Source of the DNA: Aeromonas sp. FDAARGOS 1405
Lineage (GTDB): Bacteria; Pseudomonadota; Gammaproteobacteria; Enterobacterales; Aeromonadaceae
Reading direction: 5' to 3'
DNA length: 64,000 nucleotides
Assembly (NCBI RefSeq): GCF_019048265.1
Contig: NZ_CP077311.1
Location: forward strand, 3,047,001-3,111,000
How positions within the stretch are numbered: the stretch's first letter is position 1; every line of letters starts with the position of its first letter. The position numbers and the translations under genes are program-made. Below, in pieces: positions 42,953 through 53,796 of the stretch. Under the pieces are notes generated by a model. It did no database searches and was not told the DNA's origin. It saw only the letters and a list, made by a program, of their open reading frames with translations.

Positions 42953-43721
42953 TGATCTATTCAAAGAAGAAGTTGAGACAAATATTCGCTCTCTCGCGTC
43001 AGATATGGATCTACAAGCTTTATCAAGGATCTGGATTAGGGAGATAGCCCCCCATAAATGGTCATATAACTTTCGATGGATGGGAAGGCCTGCTATACAG
43101 TTTCCGAATGACGCATGGGCAATGCAGGAGTTGATTTGGGAAATACGTCCAGATCTTATTATTGAGACCGGCATTGCTCATGGTGGATCACTTATATTTA
43201 GTGCTTCGATGCTGGCACAACTAGATTTGTGCGAAGCCATTGAACGTGATGAAAAATTTGATGCTAAACGATCAGAACGGAAAGTCATTGGAATTGATAT
43301 TGATATTCGGAGTCATAATCGAGAAGCGATTGAAAAACATCCAATGTCATCAAGGATTCACATGATTCAAGGATCAAGTACGGATGAAAAGGTGATTTCT
43401 GAAGTCAGAGAGCTTGCACGGAAATATAACAGAGTACTCGTTTGTCTAGATAGCAACCATACGCATGACCATGTTCTTGCCGAGTTAAACGCGTATGCAT
43501 CATTGGTCAGCGTCGGTAGTTACTGTGTTGTATTTGATACCATCATTGAAGATATGCCAGATAGTCTGTTTCCAGACCGACCGTGGGGGAAAGGTAATAA
43601 TCCTAAAACAGCTGTTTTCGAGTTTATGAAAAACTGCTCTGATTTTTGTATCGACGAGAATATTGCCCATAAGCTGCTTATAACTGTAGCTCCAAGTGGA
43701 TTTTTGAAGCGACTCAAATAA
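42942..43721 (+). CDS. CmcI-type (cephalosporin hydroxylase family) methyltransferase
   Basis: The 259-residue product resembles CmcI/rhamnosyl O-methyltransferase-like proteins: IRPDLIIETGIAHGGSLIFSASMLAQL, VIGIDIDIRSHNREAIEKHPM, IQGSSTDEKV and RVLVCLDSNHTHDHVLAELNAYASLV. The D-SNHTHDHV block is a family signature. Members methylate sugar hydroxyls. Start at 42942 has AGGAG at 42930-42934. It overlaps wbqC by 11 bases. Confidence 0.85.
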   Translation: MNHNDLFKEEVETNIRSLASDMDLQALSRIWIREIAPHKWSYNFRWMGRPAIQFPNDAWAMQELIWEIRPDLIIETGIAHGGSLIFSASMLAQLDLCEAIERDEKFDAKRSERKVIGIDIDIRSHNREAIEKHPMSSRIHMIQGSSTDEKVISEVRELARKYNRVLVCLDSNHTHDHVLAELNAYASLVSVGSYCVVFDTIIEDMPDSLFPDRPWGKGNNPKTAVFEFMKNCSDFCIDENIAHKLLITVAPSGFLKRLK

Positions 43722-43762
43722 TCAGCGACACTACAACATCAGATATAAAATACAGGAGCTAT

Positions 43763-45037
43763 ATGTATAAAAGAATTTATTTCGACATTTCTGGGGTTTG
43801 TAATGCACACTGTCGATATTGTGTGAGTGGTAAAGATTCAATATCTGGCTCTGAACATCGTAAGCAGGGAAAGTTTATCGATATTGATACCTTTTCTGGG
43901 GCCATCACTCATATGCTGAGCAAAAAAATAATTGCTCCTGACTGTGAAGTTATTCTATATAGCTGGGGGGAGCCATTCTTACACAAAGATCTAAAAATGA
44001 TAATAGATATTTTAAATCGCAATGAGCTATTTTATAGCCTCAGTACTAATGCATCTATATGTATATCATTTAATGAGGAACAGATATCTCGTCTAAAAAA
44101 TATAACCTTTTCAATGCCTGGCTTTAGTCAGGACTCATACGATAGGATTCATGGTTTCAAATTTGACAGGATCAAAAACAATATCTCTGATATGGTTTTA
44201 TCTCTTCGTTCTAGTCGCTATACAGGCCCCATAAATCTTGCTTATCATATATACAAGTTTAATCTGCATGAAATAAGCTTGGCAGCAAATTTTGCAAAGG
44301 AAGTTTGCATAAATTTCGTTCCGTCACTTGCATATTTAAATGGTTACAACATGTTTCGCCACTTTCTGACAAAGGCTATGAAACCTAACCAAATTGAGGT
44401 GATTTCGACGGAAGTTTTCACAGAACATCTGGGGAAGATGCAGCGACAAAGACCTACCGATTATATTTGCCCACAATTCGAACGACTTTCGATCGATGAA
44501 AGCTGCAATGTACTTATGTGTTGCGGGATGGAAAAAACATGTGGCGATAGGGGACTCGTTGGTGATTTATTTAAGATGGATTTCAACGACATCCAAGAAC
44601 GAAAGAGAGAGATGACCATTTGTGATGAATGTACATCCCTTGCTATTGATTATATAGGCCATAATTCGATTGGGATTATTGATTTCCTCAGGCTGTATGG
44701 CGAGTTGTTCAGCATTGTTGATTACGATAGCAACGAGAAACAGATGGGGGGGGATATATATGTGTATGGCACGGGTGAAACTGCCGATGCCTTATTTGGC
44801 TCATTTTTGAACAATAAATTGTTTAATGTGAATGGTGTAATTCATGGGCAGTCTGTAGAAAAAAATATATTTTTTAGAGGTCATAAAGTTGAAAATATTG
44901 ATGTGCTAAAAAATAATCCAAGTCAAAAAGTATTAATAGCTTCGTTGTCATCCAAGTCAATCGATGAGATATATCATATGCTTCGTCGTGAATTTAAAAT
45001 AACTAACCCTATTATAAAATTCGAAATCAACATATAG
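43763..45037 (+). CDS. Radical SAM protein with C-terminal Rossmann-like domain
   Basis: The 424-residue product has the radical SAM cluster motif CNAHCRYC (C13, C17, C20) and an LYSWGEPFLHKDL block that matches the usual GGEP. A Cys-rich SPASM-like stretch (YICPQFERLSIDESCNVLMCCGM, then TICDEC) follows at ~235-295. The last ~95 residues (IYVYGTGETADALFGSFLNN onward) are a separate nucleotide-binding-like module. It is the last cassette gene, with a perfect AGGAG site, 26 bases from convergent pseC. Reaction unknown; a sugar modification is the contextual guess. Confidence 0.85.
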   Translation: MYKRIYFDISGVCNAHCRYCVSGKDSISGSEHRKQGKFIDIDTFSGAITHMLSKKIIAPDCEVILYSWGEPFLHKDLKMIIDILNRNELFYSLSTNASICISFNEEQISRLKNITFSMPGFSQDSYDRIHGFKFDRIKNNISDMVLSLRSSRYTGPINLAYHIYKFNLHEISLAANFAKEVCINFVPSLAYLNGYNMFRHFLTKAMKPNQIEVISTEVFTEHLGKMQRQRPTDYICPQFERLSIDESCNVLMCCGMEKTCGDRGLVGDLFKMDFNDIQERKREMTICDECTSLAIDYIGHNSIGIIDFLRLYGELFSIVDYDSNEKQMGGDIYVYGTGETADALFGSFLNNKLFNVNGVIHGQSVEKNIFFRGHKVENIDVLKNNPSQKVLIASLSSKSIDEIYHMLRREFKITNPIIKFEINI

Positions 45038-45063
45038 TTTTCATATTTTTGATGGTATTCGAC

Positions 45064-47234
<2,171 letters not shown>

Positions 47235-47357
47235 TCATATGCTAGCAAATAAAGTACCAGCTTTTTTGGCAAAGAGTGTGATCCATTCACAAAAACAGTT
47301 TCAAAGATTTGGGCGCACCCAGACCACCTCGGATTGGCTCGCATTAGTAGAGCTTTA

Positions 47358-48203
47358 TCAAGATGTGCTGGAGCTCTGCGTGCTTAGCTGAATAGCCTGG
47401 CAAACCTCTTCAACCCCATTGAGGGCTCTCGGGGTGAAGCGGTGTAGTTCATCCGAGTTGATCAAATCGAGTCGCTGGTGCTGCACCGCATCGAGATTGG
47501 GCCACTTTTGCCAGTGATTCAGGGCGTCAGGATCTTGACTCCCCGCCAGGATCAGCGTGGGGTTCGCTTTGATCACCTGTTCCATGTCCACTTGAGGGTA
47601 GGGGGTCTTGGCATTTACCATGACGTTGACCCCGCCGCAGAGTTCGATGGCCTGAGCCGGCCAGGCATTGCCACTGACGCTGGTGAGCGGTGGGTACCAG
47701 AGCTGGTAGAACACCTTGACGCCGGTTGATTGTCCATAACGCTGTTGCAGCTCATGCAGGCGCGCCAGATAGCGATCGGCGGCCTCGTTGGCACTCTTTT
47801 CCACACCCAGCAATTTGCCCAGGGCCCGCATCTCGGTGGCCAGCGAGGCAAAATCGGTGGGCTCTGAGTAGAAAATCGGGATTCCCAGTTGTTCCAGCGG
47901 TGCCAGCATTCGTGACTGGGCCGAGCGCCAGCCGAGGATCAAGTCCGGCTTTTGTGCCAGCAGGGCCTCGACATTGATGCTGCGATAATTGGCCACCTTG
48001 GGCTTGGTTTTCACTTCGGCGGGATAGTCTGAGGCATCATCAACGGCCACCAGTTTGTCACCGGCACCGATGTCGTAAAGCAGTTCGGTAAGATGGGGTA
48101 CCACGCTCACCACCCGGCTCGGAGTCGCGGCAAACAGTACGCCGGGCAACCAGGCCAGCAGCGCGCAGGGCAGCCAGATCGGCAAGCGCAACCATCTAAC
48201 CAT
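47358..48203 (-). CDS. btuF: Vitamin B12-binding periplasmic protein BtuF
   Basis: The periplasmic substrate-binding protein of the BtuCDF cobalamin importer. The 281-residue product has a signal peptide (LRLPIWLPCALLAWLPGVLFA), then RVVSVVPHLTELLYDIGAGDKLVAVDDASDYPAEVKTKPKVANYRSINVEALLAQKPDLIL, the class III binding-protein pattern of BtuF. The Met at 48203 starts the signal peptide and overlaps the upstream cobD gene by eight bases. Coupling with cobD and mtnN is seen in related gammaproteobacteria. Confidence 0.92.
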   Translation of the reverse strand: MVRWLRLPIWLPCALLAWLPGVLFAATPSRVVSVVPHLTELLYDIGAGDKLVAVDDASDYPAEVKTKPKVANYRSINVEALLAQKPDLILGWRSAQSRMLAPLEQLGIPIFYSEPTDFASLATEMRALGKLLGVEKSANEAADRYLARLHELQQRYGQSTGVKVFYQLWYPPLTSVSGNAWPAQAIELCGGVNVMVNAKTPYPQVDMEQVIKANPTLILAGSQDPDALNHWQKWPNLDAVQHQRLDLINSDELHRFTPRALNGVEEVCQAIQLSTQSSSTS

Positions 48204-49158
48204 GAAATAACCCCGCAACAGTGACAAGCAGCGCCAGCATCAACCAGCCCCAGCCTATTGCTTGCAGAATATTGAGGACCTTGCGTGGTGACTCTCCACC
48301 GGGGTCACCACTGCTGCCAAGTACTGGCCAGCGTTGCAAGGTTCCCTGATAGTAGCGAGGGCCACCAAGGCGGATCCGGCACTTGTCTACCAGCAGAGTG
48401 AGCAGCATCCCCATGGCGGGATAGGGCCAGAGCGCGCCACTTCGCAGCAGCTGTGCGGCCTGTTTGAGACGGCTTGCCAGCAGTGGCAGCCCCAGCAGCA
48501 AAATGACGGAGGCATAGAGCCCCTGATAGAGAGCGCTGGCGGCGCGACCAAAGTGGTCGAAGGCGGGATCTTTGCGACTCCAGCTCTGATTCATCAGCTG
48601 CACCAGCCGCCAGAGCAGGGCGCCCTGTACGCCGGCCAGAGCATATCCCAGCAGCGGGCCAGCCCATTGGCCGACCAGACGCAGGGCGCAGCTCTCCGTC
48701 ACCGCTTTGGCGAGCCCCATGGCCGAGAGTTTACCGGTCTCCCGTTTGAGCCAGGGGGCAGACTGCAATCTTGCCAGCGGCAGGGTCTCCTGGGTGGCGA
48801 GCGAGCGGGTGGCATGGGCGAGTTCGCGCAGTGGACGGGATTCGAGCATCAGCAGCAGGAACAGCAGGTCGAAGATCGGCTCGCTCAAGGCCAGATTGCG
48901 CAGCGACCAGAGCCCGGCGGCGCAGGGGAGCCAGACTACCAGCATTGCCAGCAGGCCGGCCTGCATTTGCTGGCCGGGTGAACCATCGGGTCTGTGTACC
49001 TTGTGCCCCAGCCGGGTCAGCAGGGGCGTGACGGCCGAAAGACGTAGATGGGATGGCCACGGGATCACCGCCTCCAGCAGGGCAGCACCTACCAGAATGG
49101 CCGCCGTCGTCGAGAGGAGGGCGTCGGCCATCAAATCAAGCGAGCCGGTCTCTATCAC
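48196..49158 (-). CDS. cobD: CobD/CbiB family cobalamin biosynthesis protein
   Basis: The family makes adenosylcobinamide (phosphate) from adenosylcobyric acid and an aminopropanol. The 320-residue hydrophobic protein has several membrane helices and the family block [40 protein letters not shown] and [18 protein letters not shown] start overlaps the mtnN stop (GTGA). A role in cobinamide salvage with BtuF fits. Some conserved N-terminal residues are divergent. Confidence 0.85.
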   Translation of the reverse strand: MIETGSLDLMADALLSTTAAILVGAALLEAVIPWPSHLRLSAVTPLLTRLGHKVHRPDGSPGQQMQAGLLAMLVVWLPCAAGLWSLRNLALSEPIFDLLFLLLMLESRPLRELAHATRSLATQETLPLARLQSAPWLKRETGKLSAMGLAKAVTESCALRLVGQWAGPLLGYALAGVQGALLWRLVQLMNQSWSRKDPAFDHFGRAASALYQGLYASVILLLGLPLLASRLKQAAQLLRSGALWPYPAMGMLLTLLVDKCRIRLGGPRYYQGTLQRWPVLGSSGDPGGESPRKVLNILQAIGWGWLMLALLVTVAGLFHG

Positions 49159-49847
49159 AGCTTGCCGAGCATCTTGATAATCACTTCGGCGGAGTGCTTG
49201 CCGGCCACTTCGATGAAGGCATCGAAGGATTCAACCTGTTCCTTGCCGGCGATATCGGACATGGCGCGTACCACCAGATAGGGCACGTTGAACATGTGGC
49301 ACACCTGACCGATGGCGGCACCTTCCATCTCGACCGCCAGCATCTGCGGGAAGTCGGCGCGAGCCTTGGCGATGGCGTCCGGTTTACACATGAACTGATC
49401 GCCGGTGCAGATAAGGCCGACCTTGGTCTGGTGTTTGCCCTGCTCGGCGATGCAATCCTGAGCGACCGCGATGAGCTTCTTGTCGCAGGGGAAGGCGGCG
49501 GGTTGCTGCGCCATCTGGCCCATCTCGTAACCAAAGGCGGTCACGTCGACATCGTGAAAACGCATCTCGCTGGCGATCACCACATCACCGATGTGCAGGT
49601 CCTGGGCAAAGCCGCCCGCAGAGCCGGTATTGATGACGCAGTCGGGGGCGAATTTTTCCAGCAGCAGGCTGGTGGCCACGCTGGCGGCGACCTTACCGAT
49701 ACCGGAGCGGGTCAGGATCACCTCTTTGCCTGCCAGCATCCCTTGATAGAACTCGCAGCCGCCCAGTTGCAGGGTGGTGGGGTTGCTCATCTGGCTGCGC
49801 AGCAGGGCTACTTCTTGCTCCATGGCGCCGATAATACCTACTTTCAT
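49155..49847 (-). CDS. mtnN: 5'-methylthioadenosine/S-adenosylhomocysteine nucleosidase
   Basis: Cleaves adenine from MTA and SAH, recycling products of methylation and feeding autoinducer-2 synthesis. 230 residues: [92 protein letters not shown] with the catalytic-type Glu and Asp of the family. First gene of the mtnN-cobD-btuF operon. Confidence 0.96.
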   Translation of the reverse strand: MKVGIIGAMEQEVALLRSQMSNPTTLQLGGCEFYQGMLAGKEVILTRSGIGKVAASVATSLLLEKFAPDCVINTGSAGGFAQDLHIGDVVIASEMRFHDVDVTAFGYEMGQMAQQPAAFPCDKKLIAVAQDCIAEQGKHQTKVGLICTGDQFMCKPDAIAKARADFPQMLAVEMEGAAIGQVCHMFNVPYLVVRAMSDIAGKEQVESFDAFIEVAGKHSAEVIIKMLGKL

Positions 49848-49952
49848 TGCTGACCTCGTCTTGATAGCCGTGTGGCTGAATTTAAGTTGCTGTAGATCAT
49901 AACAAAAGATGGCGTCGGCGCCGAGAGGCGCAAGCGAAAGGAGAGATGAAGT

Positions 49953-49977
49953 GCGGCGCTCAATATGGGAGCGCCGC
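49953..49977. repeat. Inverted repeat between mtnN and the ZIP gene
   Basis: GCGGCGCTC (49953-49961) and GAGCGCCGC (49969-49977) form a 9-bp stem. It lies just past the stop of the ZIP transporter gene on the minus strand. No T run, so a weak terminator at best. Confidence 0.45.
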
Positions 49978-50013
49978 AGGTGACAAAAGCATGGATGAGA
50001 GAGGAGAGAGCCT

Positions 50014-50946
50014 TTAGCCGAGCGCGGTATCGAGCGTCATCATCAGGGCAAAGCCTGCCATCAGACCGAGGGTGGCATAGGTCTGGTGACCGTTGCGGTG
50101 GGTCTCCGGGATCACCTCGTGCGAGACCACAAACAACATGGCGCCGGCGGCGAGCCCAAGTCCGATGGGGTAGGCGATGGCAAGGCCGCTGGAGAGCCCG
50201 ACCCCGAGCAGGGCTCCAACCGGTTCGAGCAGGCCACTGGCGATAGCAACCAGCACCGCCACCGAGGGGCGAAAACCGGCGGCGCACATGGCCAGTGCCA
50301 CCGCCAGTCCTTCGGGAATATCCTGCAGTGCGATAGCGGTGGTGAGCGGCAGTCCCACCGACATATCCCCCTGCGAGAAGCTGACCCCGATGGCCATCCC
50401 CTCCGGCAGGTTGTGCAGGGCGATGGCAAAGACGAACAGCCAGACCCGGGAGCAGCTCTCGTGGCCGGGGCCGCAGGGGCCGGTTTTGTCATGTTCGTGC
50501 GGGGTGAACTGATCCAGCCCCAGCATCAACAGCACCCCGAGGGTCATGCCGACCACCACCACGGCGGCGGCGCTAAAGCCGTTGCCGGTAATCCCCTCGG
50601 CGGCCTCCAGCCCCGGCAGCAGCAGGGAGAAGGCACTGGCCGCCAGCATCATACCGGCGGCAAAGCCCAGCATGGTGTCCTCAACCTTTTGCGGTACCGA
50701 GCGCAGAAACAGGGCGGGCAGGGCGCCGATGGCGGTGGCGGCAAACCCGGCGGCACCACCGATCAGGCCGTAGCGCACGCCGCTGGTCACCTCGCCGGTA
50801 GCGAGCATGATGAGACTCTGCAACAGCAGCAACAAGACGGCAGCCAGCGCGATAAAGAGACCGAGAGCAGTGAGTGGCCGGCTTTGCATCTGGCTGCGCA
50901 GTTGCTGCGACCAGGATAACGGGGGAAGGGCAGAGATATGGTCCAT
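50014..50946 (-). CDS. ZIP family divalent metal transporter
   Basis: Zinc/iron uptake permease of 310 residues with eight or so membrane helices. The signature of helix IV is [20 protein letters not shown] and of helix [22 protein letters not shown], the metal-binding helices of ZupT-like ZIP proteins. An internal His-rich loop ([18 protein letters not shown]) between helices III and IV may bind metal. The N-terminal ~30 residues are longer than in ZupT. Stands alone. Confidence 0.9.
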   Translation of the reverse strand: MDHISALPPLSWSQQLRSQMQSRPLTALGLFIALAAVLLLLLQSLIMLATGEVTSGVRYGLIGGAAGFAATAIGALPALFLRSVPQKVEDTMLGFAAGMMLAASAFSLLLPGLEAAEGITGNGFSAAAVVVVGMTLGVLLMLGLDQFTPHEHDKTGPCGPGHESCSRVWLFVFAIALHNLPEGMAIGVSFSQGDMSVGLPLTTAIALQDIPEGLAVALAMCAAGFRPSVAVLVAIASGLLEPVGALLGVGLSSGLAIAYPIGLGLAAGAMLFVVSHEVIPETHRNGHQTYATLGLMAGFALMMTLDTALG

Positions 50947-51216
50947 GGCATGGCCTCAAGGTGAGCAAAGCGGATAATGGCATTACATCCACTTGGCCGC
51001 CCCTTGTCCATGCCTGCAAGGCGATTGCCACTATCTGAAAATCTGGAAATAGTTTATCCAAGCAACCACATGGGAACTCTTATCGGAAGCCAAAGGCGGG
51101 GGCAAGAGGGGGTCTGCAAATGACTGAGGTGGATGTTGAGTGGCAAGTGGGGATGCATCGCTAACTCTTTTAAATCAGCTGTAGATGTCTGCCTTGGTGT
51201 TCGGATAACAGAGACA

Positions 51217-51243
51217 AAAAAACCGGCTTGCGCCGGTTTTTTT
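51217..51243. terminator. Terminator downstream of suhB
   Basis: AAAAAACCGGC (51217-51227), loop TTGC, GCCGGTTTTTT (51232-51242) with a T run on both strands. It sits 22 bases after the suhB stop (minus strand). Confidence 0.88.
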
Positions 51244-51265
51244 ATCTGTCTGCTCTAAGGCTGGC

Positions 51266-52069
51266 TTATTTGGCCAGAGACTCCGGCAGCTCTTCGCGGA
51301 TTTTGCCCAGCATCTCTTTCAGGACGCGCGGGTTGGCAACCACGATGTTGCCGGAGTTTTCGTAGTTGTGGCCACCAACGAAGTCGGTGACGATGGCGCC
51401 AGCTTCTTTTGCCAGCAGCTCACCGGCAGCGGTGTCCCAGGGTTTCAGGCCGATTTCCCAGAAACCGTCGACACGACCGGCAGCCACGTAGGCCAGATCC
51501 AGTGCGGCAGAGCCGGAGCGGCGGATGTCGGCACATTCGATGAACATGCTCTGGAACATCTTCAGGTAAGGCTCGATGTGATGCTTCTGCTTGAACGGGA
51601 AGCCGGTCGCCAGCACGGTGCCAGCCAGCTCTTTGGCTTTGCCGACACGGATACGATAGCCGTTCAGCTGGGCACCGCTACCACGGGTAGCAGTAAACAG
51701 CTCGTCACGGATCGGATCGTAAACAACGGCTTGTTCAGTCTTGCCCTTGACGCGCAGGGCGATGGAGACGGCAAAGTGCGGAATGCCTTTGACAAGGTTG
51801 GTCGTGCCATCCAGCGGGTCAATGATCCATTGGTAGTCCGGATTGGTACCGGCAATCTCACCAGACTCTTCAGCAACAATGCTGTGCTCCGGGTAAGATT
51901 TTTTGATGGTGTGAATGATGGCCGCTTCAGCTTCACGGTCAACGTTGGTCACGAAGTCATTGCTGCCTTTTTGGATAGCCTCAATATTCTCGGGCTGGGA
52001 GAAGGCTTTTACTACAACTTGACCGGCGTTGCGCGCAGCGCGCACGGCGATATTCAGCATCGGATGCAT
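51266..52069 (-). CDS. suhB: Inositol-1-monophosphatase family protein SuhB
   Basis: SuhB is an inositol-phosphatase-fold protein that in E. coli also acts in rRNA antitermination complexes. The 267-residue product (same length as E. coli SuhB) starts MHPMLNIAVRAARNAGQVV and has the metal site AEESG ... WIIDPLDGTTNLVKGIPHFAVSIAL and the late GLKPWDTAAGELLAKEAGAIVTD. An in-frame upstream start at 52153 is rejected because it adds 28 unrelated residues. Stands alone with a terminator. Confidence 0.95.
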   Translation of the reverse strand: MHPMLNIAVRAARNAGQVVVKAFSQPENIEAIQKGSNDFVTNVDREAEAAIIHTIKKSYPEHSIVAEESGEIAGTNPDYQWIIDPLDGTTNLVKGIPHFAVSIALRVKGKTEQAVVYDPIRDELFTATRGSGAQLNGYRIRVGKAKELAGTVLATGFPFKQKHHIEPYLKMFQSMFIECADIRRSGSAALDLAYVAAGRVDGFWEIGLKPWDTAAGELLAKEAGAIVTDFVGGHNYENSGNIVVANPRVLKEMLGKIREELPESLAK

Positions 52070-52268
52070 AGGTTCACCACTGGATGTTAAAGAACGGGGG
52101 ACAAAAGGACGCGGTATAGTACCAGTATTTTGTGCGATGGCAACTGTTATCACCCTACGACCAATTGATTGTGACTGCCAGATCTGACGGCTCCAATATA
52201 GACCAGATCTGCGCTAGTCTTATCCCGGCAGCCGGATACAGGCTGTCATGAGCATAGGGATATGAGCC

Positions 52269-52724
52269 ATGAATTTGTCATTAGTGAGTCAAAACGTGTC
52301 TGGCGCCAGTGAAGGTCTGCTGGCCATTTTGCGGTCATCACCCGAGTATGGTGACCATTTTGCGCACATCAGCGTGACGCCACTGACCGAGTGGCAACCG
52401 GCCAAGGCCGAGGCGGCGATCCTGCTGATCGATGGTGATACCCCCTGGCAGGATGCCGGGTTTATCCGTGGCGAAGACGATGCCATCGGATTGCCGGTAC
52501 TGCCGCTGTTGATCCGCAAGGGGGACAAGGATCTCACCATCTGCGGTCCCGATGTGCGCGACCCCCGTTTCTACTTTGTCTCCAACGGCATCGTGCTGGA
52601 GGAGTCAGAGCTGGCAGATCCCTCATGTAGCCGGGTGCTGCTGCGCAAGCTGGAATCCTACTTCCCGCTGCTCTCTCGTCTTATCCTGCTGCGTCAGCGC
52701 AAGTCGGCCGTCGTCTTGAACTGA
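52269..52724 (+). CDS. Hypothetical protein, 151 aa
   Basis: I do not recognise the family. It is a soluble acidic protein without signal peptide (MNLSLVSQNVSGASEGLLAILRSS), with a hydrophobic core strand (AEAAILLIDGDTPWQD) and a basic C-terminal end (LSRLILLRQRKSAVVLN). It is divergent from suhB, which leaves ~200 bases for both promoters. A strong hairpin follows at 52746. Confidence 0.65.
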   Translation: MNLSLVSQNVSGASEGLLAILRSSPEYGDHFAHISVTPLTEWQPAKAEAAILLIDGDTPWQDAGFIRGEDDAIGLPVLPLLIRKGDKDLTICGPDVRDPRFYFVSNGIVLEESELADPSCSRVLLRKLESYFPLLSRLILLRQRKSAVVLN

Positions 52725-52745
52725 TTTCCCCGGCAAGTTATGCAA

Positions 52746-52785
52746 GCGGCGCGCTATCTGTCATCACAGACAGATAGCGCGCCGC
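52746..52785. repeat. Perfect 17-bp inverted repeat
   Basis: GCGGCGCGCTATCTGTC (52746-52762) and its exact reverse complement (52769-52785) around ATCACA. Located 22 bases after the 151-aa gene. The following CTCTTTATGG gives only a weak T tract, so it is a terminator or an mRNA 3' stabiliser. Confidence 0.6.
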
Positions 52786-52872
52786 ACTCTTTATGGTAAA
52801 ACCATGTTTGGTGAAAGAGGGGGCATCAGGATGCTCTCTCTTGAGTGTGACTACATCAGCAAGGAGTGAAGG

Positions 52873-53535
52873 ATGATCGACTTTTATACCGCCGCAACCC
52901 CCAATGGCTTCAAGGTGGCCATTGCACTGGAAGAGCTGGGATTACCCTATCGGGTCATTCCCCTCGATTTGTCGGCACTGGATCAGAAGAAGCCCGAGTT
53001 TCTCGCCATCAACCCCAACGGCCGTATTCCGGCCATCGTCGATCGGGATAACGACGATTTCGCCGTGTTCGAGTCGGGCGCTATCCTTATCTATCTGGCT
53101 GAGAAGGCGGGCAAATTGTTGCCGGCCGATCCCAAACGCCGCTCTCAGGCCATTCAGTGGTTGATGTTCCAGATGGGCGGGGTAGGGCCCATGATGGGGC
53201 AGGCCAACGTCTTCTATCGCTATTTCCCCGAGAAGATCCCCGCCGCCATCGAACGCTACCAGAAGGAGGGGCGCCGCCTGTTCGAGGTGCTCGATAGCCA
53301 TCTGGCTCATCACGAATATCTGGCGGACGAGTACAGCATTGCCGATATCGCCACCTGGCCCTGGGTGCGGATTTATGACTGGAGCGGCATCTCCATCGAG
53401 GGGTTACCCCATCTGCAAGCCTGGATGGATCGGATGGCCGAGAAGCCTGCCTGCCAGAAGGGGATCACCATACCGCCGCGCAAAGAGCAGCCGGATGAGC
53501 TGATCAAACAGGCGCAACAGATGGTAACACGTTGA
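52873..53535 (+). CDS. Glutathione S-transferase family protein (YfcG-like)
   Basis: The 220-residue product has a thioredoxin-like N-domain ([64 protein letters not shown]) and an all-helical C-domain with [25 protein letters not shown]. This Nu-class GST pattern is that of YfcG, which has disulfide-bond reductase activity with glutathione. A strong AAGGAG site precedes the start. Confidence 0.88.
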   Translation: MIDFYTAATPNGFKVAIALEELGLPYRVIPLDLSALDQKKPEFLAINPNGRIPAIVDRDNDDFAVFESGAILIYLAEKAGKLLPADPKRRSQAIQWLMFQMGGVGPMMGQANVFYRYFPEKIPAAIERYQKEGRRLFEVLDSHLAHHEYLADEYSIADIATWPWVRIYDWSGISIEGLPHLQAWMDRMAEKPACQKGITIPPRKEQPDELIKQAQQMVTR

Positions 53536-53548
53536 TTTTGAACCACAG

Positions 53549-53567
53549 ACGGGGCGTGCCGCCCCGT
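53549..53567. terminator. Hairpin after the GST gene
   Basis: ACGGGGCG (53549-53556), loop TGC, CGCCCCGT (53560-53567), 13 bases after the GST stop. The following AATATTAG is not a clean T run, so strength is uncertain. The rest of 53568-53796 shows no gene. Confidence 0.5.
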
Positions 53568-53796
53568 AATATTAGAAAAACTAAGGCAAGCCGATTATAA
53601 AGATTCGTTCGTTTTTTGTGAGCTGAATCACTATGATGCCCCCATACCACCAAGCGTCCTGTGCGGTGGTCTGGCGGGCTCCCCGCCTACTGTTTCCAAC
53701 ACTGTTTTTGATTGCATCACAGCCTCTGTGATCAGATTCCTCTGGGCCATTTTGTGCCAGAGGGCGGCAGCATTTTTTCGATTTTTTGGGACTGAT

